Positions 5,682 through 11,442 of a stretch of 11,442 nucleotides of DNA are shown one piece after another. Within the stretch, counting starts at the first letter, position 1. The number at the start of each line of letters is the position of its first letter. The DNA comes from Loki-b32 sp964493385. GTDB taxonomy: Archaea; Asgardarchaeota; Lokiarchaeia; Sigyniarchaeales; SOKP01. A program made the position numbers and the translations under genes. The DNA is taken from the NCBI GenBank assembly GCA_964493385.1, contig CAZBNW010000081.1, positions 1-11,442 on the forward strand. The letters run 5' to 3'. The notes beneath the pieces were generated by a model that was not told the DNA's origin, made no database searches, and saw only the letters and a program-made list of their open reading frames with translations.

Positions 5682-8660
5682 TTATTTTTCTTTTGATTCT
5701 TCTATTAGTGATCTAATTTCTGAAAGGTATTTATCGACCTCATGCTCATAGCATTCTTTATCTGTAGGAAACATTTTTTCTGTTATTTTTTTACCTTTTT
5801 CATAATTTTCAAGTGCAGTGTCATATTTTCCGAGCTCTTGATAACATTTTCCCATTTTTAAATATGTCCAATATGCAAACCATCCTGTTGGTTCAAGTTC
5901 TAAAGCTTTTTCAAATTTATTTATTGCATCTTCGTATTCTTTAAAAGTCATCAAAATTTCACCGTATGAATCATAAGAATTTCCTAATTTTGGGTTAAGA
6001 CTTAATAGATATTCGGCAGTTTCTATAGCTTCTTCTTTTCTATTTAAATTAGCCAGAATTACAACTTTATTATTTACATAATCAATATTATCTGGGTATA
6101 GTCTAGTTAATTCCTCTAAAATCTCATAAGCCTCTTGGTATTGCTTTTGCTCATTATATATAAATGATTTTGTCTGTAAGAGGGTCTTCCTTAATAATGG
6201 ATCCTTATCTATGCATTCATCAATTGCTTCTAATGCTTCAAATTGTCTTTTAGCACCTACTAGAAAGATCACTTTTATAATGTATTGGTTATATTGATTT
6301 GGAATTAAATCAATAGCACGATCGATAGCTTCAATTGCGTCATCAAACTGTCCAATTCCTTGTAAAACATATGCTTGTAATAGAAGAAATTTCGTTTTAT
6401 TATAATTTACTTTTTCAAGAGTAATTGCTCGTTCAATTAACCCAATAAAAGTATCAACATTTGGCTCATGAAGCTTAAATTTATAAACTAAATTATAACC
6501 TAGTACTAAAGCTTTGGTGAGATATGAGATTGGATGATTCGGATATTGATCCATAACATTTTTTACAATTCCTAAAGCTTTCTCAAACTTTCCACGAGCA
6601 ACATAGGAAAATGCGAAAATAAATAAACCAGCTGTGTCAATTCTAGGATTCTTTTTAATGTAATTAAAAATAATTTCATCTATTAGAACTCTTTTTGCTT
6701 CTTTGTAATTATGAATGATACAATAGTAAATACTTTTTAAAATTATGAGTTCTTTATCTTTCGGCTTCAGTTTTATAGCAGAATTGATAATTTCCAAGGG
6801 ATCTTCAGAAACTCTTTCAAGAATCTTCCAATCAGTTAGATACACTAAAAATTTTGTTCGTAATAATGAAATACTATTGGGATATTCAGAAGTTATTTCC
6901 TCAATAATTTCTAAAGCTTTCTCAGCTTTCTTCATTTTAATTAATATCTGAGCTTTTTGAACTTCTAATAGAAAACATGGAGCTTTTTCTAAACCTTCTT
7001 CAATAGTATCAAATGCTTCTTCATAACTATTTATTAGAAAGTAAGTTATTGATTGTAACAAATATCCTATATACTTTTCAGGAAATTTTTTAATAATTTC
7101 TGTTGTTATTTTAATCGATTCATCAAAATTATTATCTGCAGTGAGTACTAAATCTTTTAAAATAAGAGCCTCAATTGAATTAAAGTTGATATTACTACTT
7201 TCTAATATCTTTTTAACTTCTAGAATTTTCCCTTTATATAATGAATTTTCAAATTTATCGAAAATATCTAATTTATTAAGATTAAAACCTTCCTTAAACT
7301 CACTTGTATTAATTAATTTCAATTTAGTGATATAGAAGATATCTAATACATCAAATATCCTGCCATCCAATTTATAATAAGTTTGTACATCCTCACCATC
7401 TCCCACTTGTCTACTAACAGGTTCAAATGTTTGAAACTCTTCAAAAATATTCTGCCATACAAAACCCTCCAATTTTGCTTCGCTATCTGTTAATTTTTTC
7501 TCAGTTTCGATTTTATAGGCCAGATATTTAATGTAATCTGGTAATAACATTTTTAATGCCGGTTTTAAATTATTATTGAATAAATTACCACAAACATCAT
7601 TCAGGATATTCTCTAACAACAATTCTATATCTATTATATGATCAGTTTGCAAAGCACTTTCCTTGAACTTATTAAGATATGTGAATTTGGTAATGTATTT
7701 CTCTACAATTGCATTCAAGATTTTCTCAATTGCCTCATTTTTCTGAAAGTAATATAATCCTCCCTGCTCATCCTTCAAAGTAAAAAATTTAATTTGAAAT
7801 AATTGATTGTCAACAATTTCTTGGATATAATAGTTTAGTGTCGTAATATCAATATCATATTTTAAAGAAAACTCATCAGGGGATAAATAATCAGGATATT
7901 GATTTGGATGATTTATCGAGAGAAATAATAGAATTTTGTTAAAATCCTCTTCACTTTTTAACATACTTTCGACTTTTGAGTAGTTAAGCTTTAGAACATG
8001 ATTAAGAAACCGATATTTTAATTCATCATCCTCAATTTTATAATTATTAAAAAATTTACTAGTTTTTTCAGTAATCTCTTCAATTCTTTTGCTTTCTTCT
8101 TCTAAAATTGATTGACGATCCAAGTCATATAAATTCAAAATCCTAAGATATTCCGTTTTTCCCAGAGGTGTAATTATATATTCTTTATTATCTCTTGATA
8201 CAACCCCATTATCTATTAAAGAATTCAAATTATTGGATAAAGATGATTGATTTATTGAAAGTGGTTCTTGCTTAAAATCAGACCATTTACAAGAATAATT
8301 ATTACTTAACATCCATAAAATCCAATGATCATAATTCCTCCTCTTTGTAATCACTTTTGGGGGATATTTCAATCTTCTTTTTCCTGATTTCTTATCATAA
8401 GATAATTCGCTAAATCTTTCTCTTCCCGCAGATGTAATTTGATATTTACCCTTTTCCGGTTTATCAATGTAACTTTTATTCTTGAGCTTCTTTAAATGCC
8501 CCGATAAAGTTGATTCTCTTATTTCTGCTGTAAAATCTGACCACTCGCATATATCATTGTTAGTTAACATCCATAAAATGACATATTCGTAATCCTTTTT
8601 TCCCATTATTGGATTTAAAATTTCACTAGGTGGATATATGATTTCTTCTGATCTACTCAT
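5682..8660 (-). CDS. Tandem winged-helix and TPR-repeat protein
   Basis: A 992-residue soluble protein. Residues 9-88 and 99-175 are duplicated winged-helix domains: both start with YPP and share ILWML-x-NN-x2-C-x-WSDF, then a recognition-helix-like segment (STLSGHLKKLK; SSLSNNLNSLI) and a wing ending in YQIT/YIIT. Residues 240-310 may be a third helix-turn-helix (LSPDEFSLKYDIDITTLNYY). From about 490 to 960 there are many 34-residue TPR-like helical pairs, such as QFDDAIEAIDRAIDLIPNQY and YEDAINKFEKALELEPTGWF. It probably senses or assembles partners through the TPRs and may bind DNA through the winged helices. The start is the ATG at 8660, with a TATA-like box centred 27 nt upstream; a TTG four codons earlier is less likely. 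The degenerate radical SAM gene follows 27 bp downstream. Confidence 0.85.
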   Translation of the reverse strand: MSRSEEIIYPPSEILNPIMGKKDYEYVILWMLTNNDICEWSDFTAEIRESTLSGHLKKLKNKSYIDKPEKGKYQITSAGRERFSELSYDKKSGKRRLKYPPKVITKRRNYDHWILWMLSNNYSCKWSDFKQEPLSINQSSLSNNLNSLIDNGVVSRDNKEYIITPLGKTEYLRILNLYDLDRQSILEEESKRIEEITEKTSKFFNNYKIEDDELKYRFLNHVLKLNYSKVESMLKSEEDFNKILLFLSINHPNQYPDYLSPDEFSLKYDIDITTLNYYIQEIVDNQLFQIKFFTLKDEQGGLYYFQKNEAIEKILNAIVEKYITKFTYLNKFKESALQTDHIIDIELLLENILNDVCGNLFNNNLKPALKMLLPDYIKYLAYKIETEKKLTDSEAKLEGFVWQNIFEEFQTFEPVSRQVGDGEDVQTYYKLDGRIFDVLDIFYITKLKLINTSEFKEGFNLNKLDIFDKFENSLYKGKILEVKKILESSNINFNSIEALILKDLVLTADNNFDESIKITTEIIKKFPEKYIGYLLQSITYFLINSYEEAFDTIEEGLEKAPCFLLEVQKAQILIKMKKAEKALEIIEEITSEYPNSISLLRTKFLVYLTDWKILERVSEDPLEIINSAIKLKPKDKELIILKSIYYCIIHNYKEAKRVLIDEIIFNYIKKNPRIDTAGLFIFAFSYVARGKFEKALGIVKNVMDQYPNHPISYLTKALVLGYNLVYKFKLHEPNVDTFIGLIERAITLEKVNYNKTKFLLLQAYVLQGIGQFDDAIEAIDRAIDLIPNQYNQYIIKVIFLVGAKRQFEALEAIDECIDKDPLLRKTLLQTKSFIYNEQKQYQEAYEILEELTRLYPDNIDYVNNKVVILANLNRKEEAIETAEYLLSLNPKLGNSYDSYGEILMTFKEYEDAINKFEKALELEPTGWFAYWTYLKMGKCYQELGKYDTALENYEKGKKITEKMFPTDKECYEHEVDKYLSEIRSLIEESKEK

Positions 8661-8682
8661 AAAAAAACACAATCTTTTACTA

Positions 8683-8691
8683 TTATATATA
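8683..8691 (-). promoter_or_regulatory. TATA-like box for the winged-helix/TPR gene
   Basis: The minus strand reads TATATATAA, centred 27 nt before the ATG at 8660. The 5' stretch next to the ATG is TTGTGTTTTTTT with no Shine-Dalgarno site, so the transcript is probably leaderless. Confidence 0.5.
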
Positions 8692-8719
8692 GATAATTCG
8701 TTTAATTATATAAGCTTTT

Positions 8720-8765
8720 CACTTCGGAATAAAGTATGAACTTCATTTGAAGTGCGAAGTGTGAA
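8720..8765. repeat. Nested inverted repeats between divergent promoters
   Basis: The outer arms are CACTTCG (8720-8726) and CGAAGTG (8755-8761). The inner arms are ACTTCA (8740-8745) and TGAAGT (8748-8753), two bases apart. The right arm runs into AGTGTGAA (8758-8765), which recurs in the palindrome at 11395-11412. The block sits between a minus-strand TATA-like box (8683-8691) and a plus-strand one (8767-8774), where a transcription factor could control both directions. The repeats are seen; the operator role is inferred. Confidence 0.5.
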
Positions 8766-8766
8766 T

Positions 8767-8774
8767 CTATAAAT
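8767..8774 (+). promoter_or_regulatory. TATA-like box for the small-ORF cluster
   Basis: CTATAAAT lies directly after the nested inverted repeats and about 70 nt before the ATG at 8839. Transcription from it would give an A-rich leader of roughly 45 nt ending in AAAGGTT before the start codon. Confidence 0.4.
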
Positions 8775-8838
8775 GGAAGTTAAACTTACTAAAAATTAAG
8801 GAAAAAAATAAAAAAAATAAAAAAAAGGTTAAAAAAAA

Positions 8839-9072
8839 ATGGTCCAAGCATTAGAAAAAGAGGAATTAGAGTATGAACTAATAATAATTCCCGCGAAAGA
8901 GGAAAAGGTTGTAAAAGAGAAAAAGATCGAGAAAAAAGCAGCGGTAAAACAGGCGAAAAAGAAAAAATTACTTAAAAAGCATGCTAAGCAGCATGAGGAG
9001 TTAATTAACGTTCAGAAGCTTAAGAACAAAGTTTACGGCAATATTTCAGGGATGAGAAATATAAATTATTAG
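8839..9072 (+). CDS. Small lysine-rich protein
   Basis: A 77-residue protein of no family I recognise. Residues 1-18 are acidic and hydrophobic (LEKEELEYELIIIP). Residues 19-52 are almost continuous Lys/Glu helix (KKIEKKAAVKQAKKKKLLKK), and the end is mixed (VYGNISGMRNINY). The basic helix could bind nucleic acid. Codons such as GTC, CCC, GCG, AAC, TAC and GGC are used more than in the AT-rich neighbours, pointing to high expression or a different origin. An AAAGGTT leader precedes the ATG. It is the first of a cluster of tiny plus-strand ORFs. It could be spurious, since A-rich DNA gives Lys-rich frames, but the shift in codon use argues that it is real. Confidence 0.5.
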   Translation: MVQALEKEELEYELIIIPAKEEKVVKEKKIEKKAAVKQAKKKKLLKKHAKQHEELINVQKLKNKVYGNISGMRNINY

Positions 9073-9114
9073 AATTTTTTTAGTTCATAAAAAAAATTGA
9101 GGATTAAGAGAAAG

Positions 9115-9252
9115 ATGAGCAAGATAAAATTAAATTGTATGAAATGCGGTAAGCAAATTAAGCTAGATCTTACCACAGCTTTGGCGATTTGTAGGAAGTG
9201 TCAGAGGAAAAAGTCCCATAAGGTTCATGTAAGGAGCGAAGGTATTTTATAA
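9115..9252 (+). CDS. 45-residue zinc-ribbon protein
   Basis: A short frame with a clear zinc-ribbon pattern: C8-x2-C11 (NCMKCGK) and C26-x2-C29 (ICRKCQR), 14 residues apart, then a basic tail (RKKSHKVHVRSEG). A GAGGA site lies 11 nt before the ATG. It starts 42 bp after the lysine-rich ORF and shares its richer codon use (AGG, TCC, ACC, AGC). Two CxxC pairs in so small a frame are unlikely by chance. It probably binds zinc and possibly RNA or DNA; there is no named family that I can assign. Confidence 0.55.
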   Translation: MSKIKLNCMKCGKQIKLDLTTALAICRKCQRKKSHKVHVRSEGIL

Positions 9253-9279
9253 AAACTAAAAATATGAAGGGAAAAAAAA

Positions 9280-9369
9280 ATGAAGCTAAAGTTAAGGATA
9301 AAAAGCTGGTTATGTCGGTTGTTTTGCTCAAGTGCATGTCGAGAGTGGGCATGCGAAGATAATGAATAG
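9280..9369 (+). CDS. Possible 29-residue Cys-containing ORF
   Basis: A tiny frame (MKLKLRIKSWLCRLFCSSAC and nine further residues) with cysteines at 12, 16, 20 and 25. An AAGGGA site sits 8 nt before its ATG. An overlapping frame, 9264-9362, encodes a 32-residue basic peptide (MKGKKNEAKVKDKK and on), so only one, or neither, may be real. It follows the zinc-ribbon ORF by 27 bp and precedes copy 3 of the hairpin element. Confidence 0.25.
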   Translation: MKLKLRIKSWLCRLFCSSACREWACEDNE

Positions 9370-9375
9370 AAAAAG

Positions 9376-9384
9376 TTTAAAATT
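9376..9384 (+). promoter_or_regulatory. TATA-like box before element copy 3
   Basis: TTTAAAATT is centred about 28 nt before the CCATTTCC box of copy 3. If it is a promoter, transcription would begin at the box. An AGTGTGAA half-site in reverse (TTCACACT, 9393-9400) lies between the two. Confidence 0.3.
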
Positions 9385-9402
9385 CATTAATATTCACACT
9401 TA

Positions 9403-9469
9403 TTTTTCCATTTCCATTTGAATTCTGCTCCTAGAAGGTAATACTTCTTGGAGCTAATATTAATTTTTT
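9403..9469 (+). ncRNA. Putative small RNA / structured element, copy 3, or intrinsic terminator
   Basis: CCATTTCCATTTGA (9408-9421) resembles the box of copies 1 and 2, and the T-rich lead-in before it also matches copy 1. The hairpin is the best of the three: GCTCCTAGAAG (9427-9437) pairs with CTTCTTGGAGC (9444-9454), 10 of 11 pairs, around a 6-nt loop. TTAATTTTTT ends the unit, with six T at 9464-9469. The T-run overlaps the stop codon of the convergent LRR gene. It could simply terminate the small-ORF cluster, but the same box and layout appear twice elsewhere. Confidence 0.45.
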
Positions 9470-9815
9470 AATTATGGTATACTGTTTTACGTATCCTTTT
9501 TCCTCCTAATTTGTCAAGTTCTTTTTCTGGGATTGGATTACCGTTTAAACTTATACACCAGATATGCTTTATAATATCAATATTTCCCAATTGAGAAATC
9601 TGATTATTGCTAAGTGATGGACTATTTAAATTTAACAAATTTTTCATTCCTTTAACTTCTAATATGAGATTGTGGTTAAGGTTTAGATTTTTAAGATTTG
9701 TGATACATTCAAGTCCAGAGATCTCCTGAATTTTATTTTCCGCCAAATCAAGATCTACTAAATTATGTAATGTGTGCAAATTTTCAATTTTTAAGATTAA
9801 AAAAATCCATTTCAT
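9468..9815 (-). CDS. Short leucine-rich repeat protein (SDS22-like), possibly truncated
   Basis: A 115-residue protein made of about four 22-residue LRRs of the SDS22 type. The pattern L-x2-L-x-L-x2-N-x-I shows in LVDLDLAENKIQEISGLECI, NLKNLNLNHNLILEVKGM, SLSNNQISQLGNI and ISLNGNPIPEKELDKLGG; the last is cap-like. LRR arrays of this kind bind proteins. It is short for the family and the first 15 residues (MKWIFLILKIENL) fit no repeat. An in-frame TGA abuts the ATG, so the gene may be the surviving 3' part of a longer one. It lies alone on its strand, divergent from the longin/TPR gene. Confidence 0.65.
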   Translation of the reverse strand: MKWIFLILKIENLHTLHNLVDLDLAENKIQEISGLECITNLKNLNLNHNLILEVKGMKNLLNLNSPSLSNNQISQLGNIDIIKHIWCISLNGNPIPEKELDKLGGKRIRKTVYHN

Positions 9816-9950
9816 TCAAGTCCTAGTAAAATTGATCTACAAGAAAAGGTGAGATAAGATATTTTGTTATCATAGAACAAATTCCAGAAAACTACAAAAT
9901 CTTAATAATATTGAGTCTATCCTTAAAATAAAAAAAAATTTTTGGCATTT

Positions 9951-11330
9951 ATGGTATATTTTCAAGTTAGTCGTCTAGGATTTAATTGTGGGAAAGAAAA
10001 AGATACTTGTTCTTTTTATCCAGATCGTTGTAAAGAATGCGTTACAAAGTATTTTACTCAAATGGGATTTGATGTCAATCAAAATATAAAAGTATCCATG
10101 ATAGAGTCAGAAGAGAAACGAATCCAGATGCAACAGACCATAATTTGGCATAAATTTTTGGATGTTTTGAATATTAAGCACATAATATTATCAACTAAAG
10201 ATTCCGGACTTGTTTTAGTGAATATTTCCGTTTCAAGAGGAGGGATTAATGTTGAACTTTTAATTGGCTTCATACAAGCAAATATCATGTTTTCAACATC
10301 AGGAAAAGCTTTCGATAATAAAGTGGGCATCATAAAAGAACATAAATTTTATGAATTACAATATGAAACATTTAATATATTGGTAAAAAATGGCAATTTC
10401 CTTAGAATTTGCTTAGTACTGGATCAAAAAGCTTCAGAAAGTCTAAAACATCGTATCGCAGAATTTTTAAATGAATATGAGCGAATCTATTCCAAAAAAA
10501 TCGAACGACTATTAAAGACTGGTATACTTGATTTTGACGATACTATCAATTTCATTATAGAAGCATTTAATATTAAACTTGTATTTCCGATGGTCCTCAC
10601 TCATGCTTTATTACCAAACGATTTGGAAGTGATTAATAAAAATCTCATCCAAAAAGCAATAATTGATTTTGCAAATGAGTTTCTAGCATCAAAAAAATTC
10701 TTTTTCATCCATACTCTACTCAATAAAGTACAGAAAATAGTCAATTTATCTCCGCATGTCATTCTTTATGAAATTTATCAACTTTTAGAGAAAAATGTAA
10801 TCATTCCTTCGAATATTGAGGCAGTAGAAGATGAGGTTAGAAAGTTCCAAGAAAATCGTGCAATGAGAATAGCTGATAATGAATTAATATCCCCCATAAT
10901 TGCTAATGATGATGCTGTGAATGAGTTAAAAGAAAAAGCTCGAAATATGAATATTGAGGAAGCTAAAAAATTAATTGAATATTATTTGAAAAAGGGAGAA
11001 ACTGCCGAAAAAGCGTTAGTTTACAAAGAGGCTCAAAGAGAATACGAAAAAGCTCTTTATTTAGCAACTGGTTTTGACTTTAAGTTAGCCATTGGACGAA
11101 TCTCATTCATGGTTTTAGAACTGGATAAAAAAATTAAGAACATTGAAATTGATTTTTGTCAAGAAGCCGGGGAAAAAGCAGAAAAGAGAAAAGATTATAT
11201 TAATGCAATACAGTATTTTCAACAAGCAATTACTCTTTTAAGCGATGCATCCATTTTTAAAGGAGATGAGAGTGAATCGAGAATTAAGAAATTAAAGAAA
11301 AAAGTATCAAATCTTCAAAAACTGGTATAA
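9951..11330 (+). CDS. Cys-motif, longin-like and TPR-like fusion protein
   Basis: A 459-residue multidomain protein. Residues 1-35 carry four cysteines (C13, C20, C27, C30; CxxC in RCKECV) like a small zinc knuckle. Residues 62-185 have a longin-like layout: strands IKHIILSTKDSGLVLVNISV, helix VELLIGFIQANIMF, strands KFYELQYETFNILVKNG and FLRICLVLD, then a long helix (LKHRIAEFLNEYERIY). Residues 190-310 form a helical middle domain. Residues 325-459 are alpha-solenoid, TPR-like (AQREYEKALYLATGF; DYINAIQYFQQAITLL). The architecture recalls scaffolds of small-GTPase or trafficking systems described in Asgard archaea; this role is inferred. The ATG at 9951 was chosen over a TTG three codons earlier. 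A TTAAAATA stretch (9923-9930) lies about 25 nt upstream. No Shine-Dalgarno site is seen. Confidence 0.75.
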   Translation: MVYFQVSRLGFNCGKEKDTCSFYPDRCKECVTKYFTQMGFDVNQNIKVSMIESEEKRIQMQQTIIWHKFLDVLNIKHIILSTKDSGLVLVNISVSRGGINVELLIGFIQANIMFSTSGKAFDNKVGIIKEHKFYELQYETFNILVKNGNFLRICLVLDQKASESLKHRIAEFLNEYERIYSKKIERLLKTGILDFDDTINFIIEAFNIKLVFPMVLTHALLPNDLEVINKNLIQKAIIDFANEFLASKKFFFIHTLLNKVQKIVNLSPHVILYEIYQLLEKNVIIPSNIEAVEDEVRKFQENRAMRIADNELISPIIANDDAVNELKEKARNMNIEEAKKLIEYYLKKGETAEKALVYKEAQREYEKALYLATGFDFKLAIGRISFMVLELDKKIKNIEIDFCQEAGEKAEKRKDYINAIQYFQQAITLLSDASIFKGDESESRIKKLKKKVSNLQKLV

Positions 11331-11394
11331 AATGAAGGAGATAGATATTAAAAATAAATAATTATCTTATGGTCTTATTATCTTAATTTCACCC

Positions 11395-11429
11395 AGTGTG
11401 AAATTTCACACTAAAGTAAACCAACTTTA
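11395..11429. repeat. 18-bp perfect palindrome with an adjoining inverted repeat
   Basis: AGTGTGAAATTTCACACT (11395-11412) equals its own reverse complement. Sharing its last base, TAAAGT (11412-11417) and ACTTTA (11424-11429) form a second inverted repeat with a 6-nt spacer, and a TTTAAAAG TATA-like stretch overlaps its end. The arrangement suggests an operator cluster for a gene beginning near or past the window edge. The first arm also matches the AGTGTGAA at 8758-8765. The 65 bp between the preceding stop and this block hold only a 9-codon frame. Confidence 0.5.
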
Positions 11430-11442
11430 AAAGACATGTTTA

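Noticed and set aside
6745..7335. Two plus-strand frames (6745-6951 and 7141-7335)
   Set aside because: Both lie antisense within the TPR region of the large minus-strand gene.
9170..9352. Minus-strand 60-codon frame
   Set aside because: Antisense to the zinc-ribbon and small ORFs; no ribosome site and no recognisable motif.
10079..10333. Minus-strand 84-codon frame
   Set aside because: Antisense to the longin-like domain of the gene at 9951.
11332..11361. Nine-codon frame starting ATGAAGGAG
   Set aside because: Too short to support; the purine-rich start is as likely to be a chance Shine-Dalgarno-like site.

Overview
The window looks like a piece of an Asgard archaeal chromosome (Lokiarchaeia-like, Promethearchaeota). 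This is inferred from gene content, not from a marker gene. DNA is very AT-rich and intergenic gaps are short. Several genes carry a TATA-like box about 25-28 nt before the ATG, as in archaeal leaderless transcripts. The gene set is typical of that group: a Roadblock/LC7 protein, two longin-like proteins (one fused to TPR-like helices), a very large winged-helix/TPR protein, an SDS22-type LRR protein and DUF3795, GYD and TIGR04076-like families. No rRNA, tRNA, CRISPR array, transposase or complete mobile element was seen.

Layout. Positions 1-102 hold the first of three copies of a box + hairpin + T-run element. On the minus strand, 2179 to 122 is a likely three-gene run: a TIGR04076-like Cys protein, an alpha/beta hydrolase whose frame opens with ATC instead of ATG, and a Cys-rich protein with two membrane helices that starts at TTG behind a good Shine-Dalgarno site. 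Then come a longin-like protein (+) and a DUF3795 zinc protein (-), tail to tail with 1 bp between them; a second copy of the element; a GYD protein (+); and a Roadblock protein (-). Between 4730 and 4991 lies a coding-like remnant with no start codon.

Positions 8660 to 4992 hold a minus-strand pair: a 992-residue protein with tandem winged helices and TPRs, then a radical-SAM-like protein that has lost its iron-sulfur cysteines. A divergent promoter region with nested inverted repeats (8661-8838) separates this pair from a cluster of very small plus-strand ORFs (8839-9369), lysine-rich and zinc-ribbon, with codon use unlike the neighbours. The third copy of the element follows, then a short LRR protein (-) and a Cys-motif/longin/TPR protein (+). 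The window ends in an 18-bp perfect palindrome and a second inverted repeat, probably in front of a gene beyond the edge.

The most promising unexplained signal is the three-copy element. All copies are on the plus strand and share CCATTTCC(GTA)TTGA, followed by a hairpin of different sequence each time and a T-run. A TATA-like stretch lies about 22-30 nt upstream of each. This architecture fits a family of small independent transcripts of roughly 50-70 nt. Second is the pairing of a winged-helix/TPR protein with a catalytically dead-looking radical SAM paralogue. Third is an AGTGTGAA half-site shared by the nested repeats at 8720-8765, the third element copy, and the terminal palindrome.
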